A stretch of DNA of 26,686 nucleotides, from positions 1 to 26,686 of the forward strand of contig CAJUNS010000034.1 of NCBI GenBank assembly GCA_910587995.1, given 5' to 3'. Within the stretch, counting starts at the first letter, position 1; every line of letters starts with the position of its first letter. Positions 1-7,365 of the stretch are shown one piece after another. The notes beneath the pieces are model-generated. The model had not been told where the DNA came from. It was given only the letters and a program-made list of their open reading frames with translations, and ran no database searches. The stretch comes from an uncultured Oscillospiraceae bacterium (lineage in GTDB: Bacteria > Bacillota_A > Clostridia > Oscillospirales > Acutalibacteraceae). Made by a program: the position numbers and the translations under genes.

Positions 1-2
1 GC

Positions 3-785
3 CTGCGCCGCCGGGGCTACACCCCGAAGTCCATCCGCAGCTTTTCAGAGCGCAATGGCGTGTCCAAGGCGGCCTCGACGGTGGAATACGCCTTTTTGGA
101 GCACTGCCTGCGGGAGGACCTAAACGAGACCGCTAGCCGGGCTATGGCCGTGCTGCATCCCGTGAAACTGGTCATCACCAACTACCCGGCGGATAAAACC
201 GAAATTTTTATGGTGGAGAACAACCCCAACCACCCCGAGGCCGGAAAGCGGGAGGTCAGCTTCTCCCGGGAAATCTGGGTGGAGGCGGAGGATTTCCTCC
301 CGGAGCCCGCGCCTAAGTTCAAGCGCCTGTATCCCGCTGGGCCTGAGTGCCGCTTAAAGGGAGCCTACCTGATCAAATGCGTAGGCTATGAGACGGACGA
401 AAACGGCAATGTCACCGAGATTGCCGCTGAGTATGATCCGGAAAGCCGGGGAGGCGACCCGGCCGATGGCCGCAAGGTAAAGGGCGCAACCCTGCACTGG
501 GTTGACGTGAAGACTGCGGTAGACGCGCAGGTGCGCATTTATGACAATCTTTTCACTGCTGAGAACCCGGAGGAGGGGGACTTTTTGGAGCACCTGAACC
601 CCCACTCTCTGGAAGTGCTGAATGGCTGCAAGGCCGAGGCCGCTCTGGCCGCTGCCCGGCCCGGAGAGAGCTGGCAGTTTATGCGTCAGGGGTATTTTTG
701 CGCCGACAGCAAGGACAGCAAGCCCGGAGCCCTGGTATTCAACCGCTCAGTAAAATTGAAAGATAGCTTTAAGCCCGCAAAATAG
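3..785 (+). CDS. glnS: Glutamine--tRNA ligase, C-terminal part (5' end outside window)
   Basis: Class I glutaminyl-tRNA synthetase, which charges tRNA-Gln with glutamine in the cytoplasm. The open frame runs in from before the window: codons from base 3 read LRRRGYTPKSIRSF, then a TVEYAFLEHCLREDLN-like segment typical of the end of the GlnRS catalytic core. The rest is the anticodon-binding beta-barrel region, with recognisable pieces NYPADKTE, NNPNHPEAG, FSREIWVE, GRKVKGATLHWV, LNPHSLEVL, QFMRQGYFCAD and VFNRSVKLKD. The in-frame GTG at 60 is internal and not a start. The gene ends in TAG at 783-785 and is followed at once by a strong terminator, so it is the last gene of its transcript. Family identity is secure; only the N-terminal part is missing. 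Confidence 0.95.
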   Translation: MRRRGYTPKSIRSFSERNGVSKAASTVEYAFLEHCLREDLNETASRAMAVLHPVKLVITNYPADKTEIFMVENNPNHPEAGKREVSFSREIWVEAEDFLPEPAPKFKRLYPAGPECRLKGAYLIKCVGYETDENGNVTEIAAEYDPESRGGDPADGRKVKGATLHWVDVKTAVDAQVRIYDNLFTAENPEEGDFLEHLNPHSLEVLNGCKAEAALAAARPGESWQFMRQGYFCADSKDSKPGALVFNRSVKLKDSFKPAK

Positions 786-790
786 GCAGC

Positions 791-825
791 AGCCCCGGCG
801 CGTAACCCGTGCCGGGGCTTTTTTG
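791..825 (+). terminator. Rho-independent terminator of glnS
   Basis: A 9-bp perfect GC-rich stem, AGCCCCGGC (791-799) pairing with GCCGGGGCT (811-819), with an 11-nt loop, followed by a run of T at 819-824. It starts 5 bases after the glnS stop codon. Confidence 0.93.
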
Positions 826-830
826 TGGGG

Positions 831-865
831 ATTGTCACCAATTTTGGGGAGGATAGGTTGACAAT
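831..865. promoter_or_regulatory. Probable BirA operator
   Basis: Inverted repeat ATTGTCACC (831-839) and GGTTGACAAT (856-865) with a 16-bp spacer; the arms match at all but one position. The arrangement (TTGT..ACC, about 15 bp, GGT..ACAA) is the known form of BirA biotin-repressor operators. The right arm contains the -35 box of the birA promoter, so bound BirA would block RNA polymerase. Genes downstream are birA and bioY, the expected regulon. Confidence 0.72.
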
Positions 866-886
866 GCGGAGAACATTCCGTATAAT
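858..886 (+). promoter_or_regulatory. Consensus vegetative promoter of the birA-bioY operon
   Basis: TTGACA at 858-863 and TATAAT at 881-886 with a 17-bp spacer: both hexamers are perfect consensus. The -35 box is inside the right arm of the inverted repeat at 831-865. The leader to the birA start is about 80 nt. Confidence 0.85.
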
Positions 887-974
887 TTTTGTTGGGCGGA
901 AAATGGGGAAAGCTGGGCGCGCGCGGCCCAGCCGCCGATGGGCCCAGAATAGGATGGAAGGGAGAGAAGATTGG

Positions 975-1997
975 TTGAACATACAAGATATGGTGCTGGA
1001 ATACCTGCGGGAAAGCCCAGACCCAGTGTCCGGCCAGGAGATGGCTGAGAAGCTGCGCACCACCCGCAACTCCATTTGGAAGGCAGTGCAGCGTCTCCGG
1101 CAGGCCGAGTACGAAATTGATGCTTCTACCAACCGGGGCTACCGGCTGATCTCGGAAAGTAGCGTGCTCAGTGCGGAGAACATCCGCCGCCGGCTGAACC
1201 AAGTAGCCCAAGGCGTGGCCATCGATGTGCGGCCGCAGGCCTCCTCCACCAACACCGTGCTCAAGGAGTTGGCGGAGAAGGGGGGACGGGAGGGAATGGT
1301 GGTTATTGCCGAGCACCAGGACCAGGGCAAGGGGCGGCTGGGCCGGTCCTTTTTCTCCCCGAAAGGGCTGGGCCTTTACATGAGCGTCCTGCTGCGGCCG
1401 GATTTTCCCGCGGAGCAGTCCTTGGCCATCACAACGGCGGCTTCGGTGGCTGTGGCCGGAGCGGTGGACAAGCTTACCGGCCAGCGGTCCCAGATTAAAT
1501 GGGTCAATGACGTATATCTCCAGGGCCGTAAGGTCTGCGGCATTCTCACCGAGGCGGCGCTGGATTTCGAGAGCGGCCGGCTCAATTATGCGGTTTTAGG
1601 CATCGGGGTCAATGTGCAGGCGCCTTCCGGCGGTTTTCCAGAGGCCATTCGAAATGTGGCCGGAGCCATCTTTCCCGGGGAAGCCCCAGCCGGAGCCCGT
1701 GCCTGGCTGGCGGCGGAAATCCTCAACCGCTTTTTCGAAATTTACCGCACTCTGCCCGACCGTACGGACTATATGGCCGAATATAAGGCCCGCTCCCTGC
1801 TGGACGGCATGGAGGTCACCTTGCGCCAGGGCAGCGCCAAGTGGGAGGGCAAGGTGCTGGGCGTAGATGAAGAAGCCCGGCTGATTGTCCGGCTTCCTGA
1901 TGGCAAACGTAAGGTGTTCGGCGCCGGTGAGGTGGCCATTGTAAAAAAAGATTTTCTTAATAAACTCCACAACAAAGAGAAAGGCTTGGATGAATGA
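975..1997 (+). CDS. birA: Bifunctional biotin--[acetyl-CoA-carboxylase] ligase / biotin operon repressor
   Basis: Activates biotin to biotinyl-5'-AMP and attaches it to the lysine of carboxylase biotin domains; the holo-dimer also represses biotin genes. Residues 1-60 form a winged helix (VSGQEMAEKLRTTRNSIWKAVQRL, then an RGYRL wing), so this is the DNA-binding class II type. The catalytic core shows STN (91-93), the biotinyl-AMP loop GKGRLGR (118-124), KWVND (175-179), GRKVCGIL with the conserved lysine near 186, and GIGVNV; a small C-terminal barrel follows. I chose TTG 975 because an AAGGGAGAG ribosome binding site sits at a normal distance; ATG 954 is an alternative adding 7 residues, and the longer frame back to 825 overlaps the promoter. 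The stop overlaps bioY by four bases (ATGA), indicating translational coupling. The operator at 831-865 suggests autoregulation. Confidence 0.93.
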   Translation: MNIQDMVLEYLRESPDPVSGQEMAEKLRTTRNSIWKAVQRLRQAEYEIDASTNRGYRLISESSVLSAENIRRRLNQVAQGVAIDVRPQASSTNTVLKELAEKGGREGMVVIAEHQDQGKGRLGRSFFSPKGLGLYMSVLLRPDFPAEQSLAITTAASVAVAGAVDKLTGQRSQIKWVNDVYLQGRKVCGILTEAALDFESGRLNYAVLGIGVNVQAPSGGFPEAIRNVAGAIFPGEAPAGARAWLAAEILNRFFEIYRTLPDRTDYMAEYKARSLLDGMEVTLRQGSAKWEGKVLGVDEEARLIVRLPDGKRKVFGAGEVAIVKKDFLNKLHNKEKGLDE

Positions 1998-2551
1998 TGA
2001 AGCTGGAATACAAAAATAATGTGCAGAAAACCGTGCTCACTGGGGTTATGGCGGCAATATTGGCAGCATTGTCTTTGGTCTCCATCCCACTGCCCAGCGG
2101 GGTTCCCGTGACCTTACAGACCTTTGCGGTGGCACTGTGCGGTTTTCTGCTGGGACCGGCCATGGGCACGGCCGCGGTGGCGGTCTACCTGATTATGGGG
2201 GCGGTTGGACTGCCTGTTTTGGCTGGCATGGTAGGAGGCCTAGGGCATTTCCTTGGGGTGACGGGCGGCTTTCTCTGGGGATTTCTCCCCATGGCCCTGC
2301 TCTGCGGGCTGGGCGCCTGGGCCGGGAAAAAGCTGCTGGTAATCCCTCTGAGCTTGGCGGGACTGGCCGCCTGCCATCTGCTGGGGCTGGCTCAGTTCAC
2401 AGTAGTCGCGGCGATGCCGGTTTGGCAGGCGTTTATGGTGGTTTCCGCGCCATATTTGATCAAAGATGTGATCTCCGTCATTTTAGCCTACTTCGGGGCA
2501 CTGGCGGTTGCCACAGCGCTGAAAAAAGCTGGGCTAGGAGGCGCTGCATGA
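1994..2551 (+). CDS. bioY: Biotin transporter S component BioY
   Basis: Integral membrane substrate-binding (S) component of an ECF-type biotin transporter. The 185-residue length is typical. About six hydrophobic helices are visible, with the family's conserved N-terminal region (PLPSGVPVTLQTFAVALCGFLLGP) and a glycine-rich GAVGLPVLAGMVGGLGHFLGVTGG loop that in BioY proteins contributes to biotin binding. No EcfA/EcfT genes are in the window, so it either uses a shared module encoded elsewhere or works alone, as some BioY proteins are reported to do. It starts inside the birA stop (ATGA) and its own stop overlaps the next gene in the same way. Expression is expected to be repressed by BirA when biotin is plentiful. 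Confidence 0.93.
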   Translation: MMKLEYKNNVQKTVLTGVMAAILAALSLVSIPLPSGVPVTLQTFAVALCGFLLGPAMGTAAVAVYLIMGAVGLPVLAGMVGGLGHFLGVTGGFLWGFLPMALLCGLGAWAGKKLLVIPLSLAGLAACHLLGLAQFTVVAAMPVWQAFMVVSAPYLIKDVISVILAYFGALAVATALKKAGLGGAA

Positions 2552-2943
2552 GGGAACTGCGGGGACATCACCTTTTCTGCACATTGTTGTTTTCCGGCAG
2601 CGGATACGACGAGGCTTTCACCCAAAATATGCAGAAAACCATTGACGCTTTGCAAGGAGGGGAGGAATTAACCCTGCATGCGGGCCATGACCACATCTGC
2701 GCGGCCTGCCCCAACCGCAGGCCGGAGGGATGCGCGTTGGGGACCGAGGACGTGGCCCGCCGGGACGCCGCGGCCTTGCGGGAATTGAATCTGGCTCCAG
2801 GCCGGACGCTGACTTGGGAAGAGCTGCGAGCCCATTTGGCCCAGGTGGATGAAGAGGGATTTCAGCGGGTATGCAGCGGATGCCGTTGGCAGGAAGAGGG
2901 CCTGTGCGGCTGGGAGCTTCTGCATCGGCGGGCTACCCTCTGA
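2548..2943 (+). CDS. DUF1284 domain protein, cysteine-rich (putative metal/Fe-S binding)
   Basis: 131-residue cytoplasmic protein matching the DUF1284 pattern: RGHHLFCTLLFSGSGYDEAF near the N-terminus, then DHICAACPNRRPEGC around residues 50-65, and a second cysteine cluster CSGCRWQEEGLCGW near the C-terminus. The paired cysteine clusters suggest a bound metal or Fe-S centre; the biochemical role of the family is not known to me. The start is ATG 2548, overlapping the bioY stop (ATGA) with an AGGAGG ribosome binding site just upstream, so it is the third gene of the biotin operon. Whether it works with biotin or is just co-transcribed cannot be told. The last 11 bases overlap, on the opposite strand, the end of the next gene, and no terminator is visible between them. 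Confidence 0.8.
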   Translation: MRELRGHHLFCTLLFSGSGYDEAFTQNMQKTIDALQGGEELTLHAGHDHICAACPNRRPEGCALGTEDVARRDAAALRELNLAPGRTLTWEELRAHLAQVDEEGFQRVCSGCRWQEEGLCGWELLHRRATL

Positions 2944-3769
2944 TGTACCGGGCGTTTCGAGCCGCGCCTAGTTTTTTAATCGCGCCGGATTTCACCATCG
3001 CACCCAATACCGCCTCCACTGTGGTGGGACTTACCTGGGGCAGGGCGGCGCAGATGTCCGCCTTGCGCACGGGCATAGGGCTGTTCCGGACAAAATCCTC
3101 GATTAAGGCTCGTTTGGCTCCCCGGCGCTTAACGGCGGGGGCGGGAAGGCGCTCCCGGTCTAAGGCGTGCAGGCTTAGGTAGAGCAGGGCGAGAAATATG
3201 GAGATGAATCCCCCATAGTCGGGCTCATTCTCTATTTGTTGGCAAACCGCTTTCTGGAAGGCTGGCTGAAACAGGCAGCGGTAGCGCCGGAAGGTTGCGG
3301 CCAGGGGGATATGGGCCCAGATGGAGGGCTTCATCTGGCACAAAAGTGACTGGGCCAGCAGCAGCCCACAGCCCAAGGGAGCGCGAGGGACCGGCGCAAT
3401 GCAGGCGCAGTCCAGCACAACGCAGGCCACAAGTCTTAAACTGTCCCCTTGAGACCGGCGGGCGGAATCATAGGCAGAAAGAGCTTGGCCCAGTGCCAGG
3501 CTCTTTTCTTGTTCCAGCCCGGCATCCCCCAAAGCAATAGCTAAAATGTGCAGAAAATCCTTCCCGCCCGCCTGGGCCAGGGCTTGAGCGAAGCCAGGAA
3601 GGCCTTCCGCTTCAAACTGTTCCAAGATAGCTATAGGCTCCACCAGCGTTTGGGCCGTAGCTGAGCGGCGTTCCAGCCGGGAGGCCGGGCTTTCCAGGTC
3701 TTTTTCCAGAGCGGTAGTGTCTTCTGGCAAGGCCAAGCTGGCCAAAAACGAGTAATCAAACCTCCGCAT
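2933..3769 (-). CDS. Fic-like / winged-helix protein lacking the Fic catalytic motif
   Basis: 278 residues, function unknown. The N-terminus MRRFDYSFLASLALPED resembles the MRxFDYSFL opening of a common Firmicute Fic family. The region ENEPDYGGFISIFLALLYLSL resembles the helix after the Fic core, and the last 70 residues (RALIEDFVRNS, KADICAALPQVSPTTVEAVLGAMVKSGAI, then a GAARNARYIRG wing) are a winged helix like those ending such Fic proteins. The AMP-transferase motif HPFxxGNGR is absent and the middle is diverged, so it is probably not an active AMPylase; a regulatory role is an inference. I start it at ATG 3769 rather than 3778 because AGAAGGG then has normal spacing and the protein begins at the conserved MRRF. 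A promoter at 3925-3953 and a highly structured leader precede it. Confidence 0.5.
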   Translation of the reverse strand: MRRFDYSFLASLALPEDTTALEKDLESPASRLERRSATAQTLVEPIAILEQFEAEGLPGFAQALAQAGGKDFLHILAIALGDAGLEQEKSLALGQALSAYDSARRSQGDSLRLVACVVLDCACIAPVPRAPLGCGLLLAQSLLCQMKPSIWAHIPLAATFRRYRCLFQPAFQKAVCQQIENEPDYGGFISIFLALLYLSLHALDRERLPAPAVKRRGAKRALIEDFVRNSPMPVRKADICAALPQVSPTTVEAVLGAMVKSGAIKKLGAARNARYIRG

Positions 3770-3809
3770 TTGTTTCATCCCTTCTAGCGTAAGACAGTAG
3801 ATTCTGCAT

Positions 3810-3925
3810 TATAGTTAACGCAGTTCAAAAGAGGTATCACCTCTTTTGAAGCTGGCGGCGCGGGTAGGCCCGCACCGCCCTGCTTGAAAATCGGTATTTA
3901 CCGATTTTCAAGTGCGTTTACTATA
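3810..3925. repeat. Three-hairpin palindromic element bounded by a 13-bp inverted repeat
   Basis: Outer arms TATAGTTAACGCA (3810-3822) and TGCGTTTACTATA (3913-3925) match at 12 of 13 positions. Between them lie three consecutive hairpins: a perfect 12-bp stem (3824-3835 with 3839-3850, loop ATC), a GC-rich stem with one mismatch (3854-3864 with 3869-3879, loop TAGG), and a perfect 14-bp stem (3883-3896 with 3899-3912). Read as RNA it forms a four-way cloverleaf-like fold; read as DNA it resembles a small non-autonomous mobile element or REP-like repeat with TA at its ends. It occupies the leader of the Fic-like gene. The rest of the 3770-4155 gap holds a promoter and one further hairpin; I see no gene in it. 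Confidence 0.8.
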
Positions 3926-3953
3926 GTATAGCAAGTCCTTTGGAAAAGTGCAA
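3925..3953 (-). promoter_or_regulatory. Promoter reading into the three-hairpin leader and the Fic-like gene
   Basis: On the minus strand, TTGCAC (complement of 3948-3953), a 17-bp spacer ending in TGC (extended -10), and TATACT (complement of 3925-3930). The predicted start lies at the edge of the three-hairpin element, so the transcript would begin with that structure. The -10 box abuts the outer inverted-repeat arm. Confidence 0.6.
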
Positions 3954-4122
3954 GGCAGGCTCCCTTTTTTCTGCATATTTTTGAGGGCAAGCCAGTAAGA
4001 AATCATGAGCCCCTGCTGGGCCGTAGGAAGAGGCTGTCAATCTAGCATGTCAGAGCCTGGTTGTCGCTTCTGGCCGCGCTCATCACAGTCTTCTCGCAGT
4101 ACCATGTGCTGGAAATGAAGCA

Positions 4123-4150
4123 GCCCGCCTTCCAAACCAGGAAGGCGGGC
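4123..4150 (-). terminator. Hairpin downstream of mutY (probable terminator)
   Basis: Perfect 11-bp stem GCCCGCCTTCC (4123-4133) with GGAAGGCGGGC (4140-4150), loop of 6. It begins six bases after the mutY stop codon. The T-rich tract on the minus strand is poor, so termination may be weak; on the plus strand it is followed by TTTT. Confidence 0.5.
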
Positions 4151-4155
4151 AGTTT

Positions 4156-5193
<1,038 letters not shown>

Positions 5194-5240
5194 AGCGGAA
5201 GCCTCCTTGTGAGAAGATGATAGGATGTTCATTCTTCCTG

Positions 5241-6812
5241 TCAGCGGTACAGAAGGTTTGTCAGAATCGCTTCGCCGCATTTTCCCACAATCCGGATGAC
5301 AGTTTCCTCTGCCGGAGCAAGAGCAAAGGCAGGGCTGGATTCTCCGGCTTCGCCTAAACATGTACCATCCTGAAACACCTCTACTGTTCCAGCGGTAACA
5401 CCTACCTGGACGGTGCTTCCTGGCTGGGCGTTATATAGGGTGTATTCCGCATACTCTCCGACGGACAAAGCCAGCTGGAAAGAGTCCCAGCAGCAGTCAA
5501 AGCCAAAGCGCTTTTCTGGCAGGATCTCTGGTTCCAAAATCCGCATGCCAGTTCCCTGGCGGTAGCCGCTGAGGCTGTCCTGGGCACAGCGGCCGGAATA
5601 CCCATCAGGGTCAAAGTCCGTAGCGCGCAGAGAACAGCCCGGTTCCCGGCGGACGCTGGCGCTTACATCGGGATTCTCCACGCAGTTTTCCAACCGCATG
5701 TTTTCCAAATATTCGTCAAACATGGCCTGGGCCTCCTGATAGGAAAGCCGCTGGCCGCCGCTGGTGTAGGCGGTGAATTTCTCCCAGTTTTTCGGGGCCT
5801 TAACCGAGTAGGGTGAGTTGACGCAGGCCATCTTCTTCCAGGGCCACACATTGTAGCCCACGCCCAGCTTGGCGCCTAGGGGGTACAGGGCGGCAAACCA
5901 TTCCGGGGTGTTCTCGCCGCTTTCCCCCAGCCAGAGGGGCTTGTTCCAGCGCTGGGAGAGCTCCAAAAAGGCGCGGTAGGCTCCTATGTCCGGCATCACG
6001 GCGTACCGGTGGAAGTGAATGACCATATTTTCGTCATAGTCCTGGCAGAACACCGCCGGGTCGGTGGCCCAGCTCCCGCCCTCAATGGACAGCATATGAA
6101 CCGAGTCATGCCGGCGGATCTCCCGGATGGCCTCCACATAAAAATCCCGCAGCCTGGGCAGCAGGTATTGGCAGGGCTTGCGGCCATCGTCCGGGCGCAA
6201 AGGCTCGTTGAGCAGGTCATAGCCGCCCACAATCCAGCGGTCCTTGTACCGCCGGGCCAGTTCGCCCCACAGGGCAATGGCCTTGTCCCAGCTGTCCTGG
6301 TCGGTGAAGAGCCGGGGGAAGTCATCCACGCAGTCGTCGATGTTGGCCCCGGTTTGGCCGCCGGGCGCTCCGTGCAGGTCCAAAAATACGTAGATTCCCG
6401 CCTCTTGGCACCAGTCCAGCAGGCGGTCAATGAGCTGGAAGCCCTCCTCTTTCCAGTGGACGCCGGGTTCGTCTTCCATCAGCACCCGCCAGCCAATGGG
6501 GAGGCGTACGGAGTTGTAGCCCAGCTCTCCCATGCGGAGAATATCCTCCCGGCGGATGTTGTTTTCCCGAAAGCGGGGCCAAAAGCCGGCCGCGTACTCA
6601 CTGCCCGCCAGCTCCCGCACCACTTCCTCAATCCGGCGGGGACGGTCGGCCCGGGGCCCGGCTTTCCACATATAGCCCTCGCAGAGGAGCCAGTTGCCCA
6701 GTCCCCAGCCGGAGAGCACAATGGGTTCGCCCTTGCCGTTGTGAATCTCCCGGCCCTGGGCCCGTAAAAAGCCGTTTACCCGGCTGCGGGACAGTTTTTC
6801 GAATGTTGTCAT
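5241..6812 (-). CDS. Glycoside hydrolase family 5-type beta-glycosidase, probably intracellular
   Basis: 523 residues. Residues 1-380 look like a GH5 (beta/alpha)8 barrel: SGWGLGNWLL (34-43), GYNSVRLPIGW (98-108), VFLDLHGAPGGQTG (142-155), acid/base glutamate in DLLNEP (E203), HFHRY (266-270) and nucleophile glutamate in LWLGESGEN (E297), then GYNVWPWKK. The C-terminal 140 residues lack motifs of the barrel and read as a beta-rich accessory module (CBM-like), assigned only by composition. There is no signal peptide or membrane anchor, so it probably acts on imported oligosaccharides; the true substrate (beta-glucan, beta-mannan or a glycoside) cannot be read from the sequence. The start is ATG 6812, with AGAGG about nine bases upstream, rather than the longer frame to 6839. 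It lies between a ThuA fragment and mutY on the same strand. Confidence 0.82.
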   Translation of the reverse strand: MTTFEKLSRSRVNGFLRAQGREIHNGKGEPIVLSGWGLGNWLLCEGYMWKAGPRADRPRRIEEVVRELAGSEYAAGFWPRFRENNIRREDILRMGELGYNSVRLPIGWRVLMEDEPGVHWKEEGFQLIDRLLDWCQEAGIYVFLDLHGAPGGQTGANIDDCVDDFPRLFTDQDSWDKAIALWGELARRYKDRWIVGGYDLLNEPLRPDDGRKPCQYLLPRLRDFYVEAIREIRRHDSVHMLSIEGGSWATDPAVFCQDYDENMVIHFHRYAVMPDIGAYRAFLELSQRWNKPLWLGESGENTPEWFAALYPLGAKLGVGYNVWPWKKMACVNSPYSVKAPKNWEKFTAYTSGGQRLSYQEAQAMFDEYLENMRLENCVENPDVSASVRREPGCSLRATDFDPDGYSGRCAQDSLSGYRQGTGMRILEPEILPEKRFGFDCCWDSFQLALSVGEYAEYTLYNAQPGSTVQVGVTAGTVEVFQDGTCLGEAGESSPAFALAPAEETVIRIVGKCGEAILTNLLYR

Positions 6813-6866
6813 GGTAAAAACCTCTTTCCTAGCCAACAAGGGCTATTTATCATATCAGCCTATGGA

Positions 6867-6888
6867 GGCTCCCTGCTCCCAGGGAGCC
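6867..6888 (-). terminator. Hairpin between the ThuA-like gene and the GH5 gene
   Basis: Perfect 9-bp stem GGCTCCCTG (6867-6875) with CAGGGAGCC (6880-6888) and a CTCC loop. There is no T run on either side, so it may be a weak terminator or an mRNA processing/stability hairpin. Confidence 0.3.
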
Positions 6889-6915
6889 TGCCCACTTTAG
6901 GATGAGAAGCCGCGC

Positions 6916-7350
6916 TTAGTGCTCGTCCCGCTGGCTGAAGTCCATGGCTCCCCGCGTCAGGGGTGAGGGCTCAAAGCGCAGGGACACCGGGCAGCGGGGC
7001 GGGTGTCCGGTGAAATAGCTGCCGGTCAGCGCGGTCATTTCGCTGTTCTGCCGGAAGCTGTTGCCTGCGTGCAGGGCCACGAAGCCGCCGCCCTCCTCCA
7101 CATAGCGCAGAAAGTCTCGGGGCATTACCTCGGTTACCCCTTCCTCAAACCAGGGCGCGTGGTTGCCGCTGTTGATGCAGTCGCCCTTGCATACTATCAC
7201 GGTTTGAAACCGGCGCAAGTATTCCGGGGTCAGAATGTCCTTGGCTGTGTGGACATGGGTTAGGTGAAATTGGCCGCTTAAAGGCTGCAGGCCTTTCTCA
7301 ATCACCTCGGCAGGATGCCATACATCGTCGGAAATGACCAATACTTCCAT
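6916..7350 (-). CDS. ThuA-like (class I glutamine amidotransferase-fold) protein, C-terminally shortened
   Basis: 144 residues beginning VLVISDDVWHPAEVIEKGL, followed by TVIVCKGDCINSG and a loop EEGGGFVALHAGNSF that matches the nucleophile-elbow region of ThuA/trehalose-utilisation proteins. Family members usually have about 200-240 residues; here the frame stops right after SPLTRGAMDFSQRDEH, which corresponds to the DP.HPIT.GL..F...DE segment, so roughly the last third is missing. The other two frames after the stop do not restore it. It is therefore either a genuine short form or a decayed gene. The start ATG 7350 has an ideal AGGAGG site, and the gene lies 15 bases after the GTPase-NYN gene, suggesting co-transcription. 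The substrate of the family is generally unknown. Confidence 0.65.
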   Translation of the reverse strand: MEVLVISDDVWHPAEVIEKGLQPLSGQFHLTHVHTAKDILTPEYLRRFQTVIVCKGDCINSGNHAPWFEEGVTEVMPRDFLRYVEEGGGFVALHAGNSFRQNSEMTALTGSYFTGHPPRCPVSLRFEPSPLTRGAMDFSQRDEH

Positions 7351-7365
7351 GCTGTCCTCCTAATT

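Noticed and set aside
825..974. N-terminal extension of birA back to base 825
   Set aside because: It would run through the promoter and start in the glnS terminator; the real ribosome binding site is ahead of TTG 975.
3810..3925. Calling the three-hairpin element an insertion sequence or CRISPR repeat
   Set aside because: There is no transposase, no clear target duplication beyond possible TA, and no repeat-spacer pattern.
3779..4155. A gene remnant in the gap downstream of mutY
   Set aside because: No frame there has a ribosome site or recognisable motif; the signal is explained by the hairpin element, a promoter and a terminator-like stem.
6009..6767. Long open frame antisense to the GH5 gene (and similar antisense frames over the NifU-like, GGGtGRT, M20 and aminotransferase genes)
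   Set aside because: These are GC-rich shadows of the real coding frames and show no family motifs or ribosome sites.
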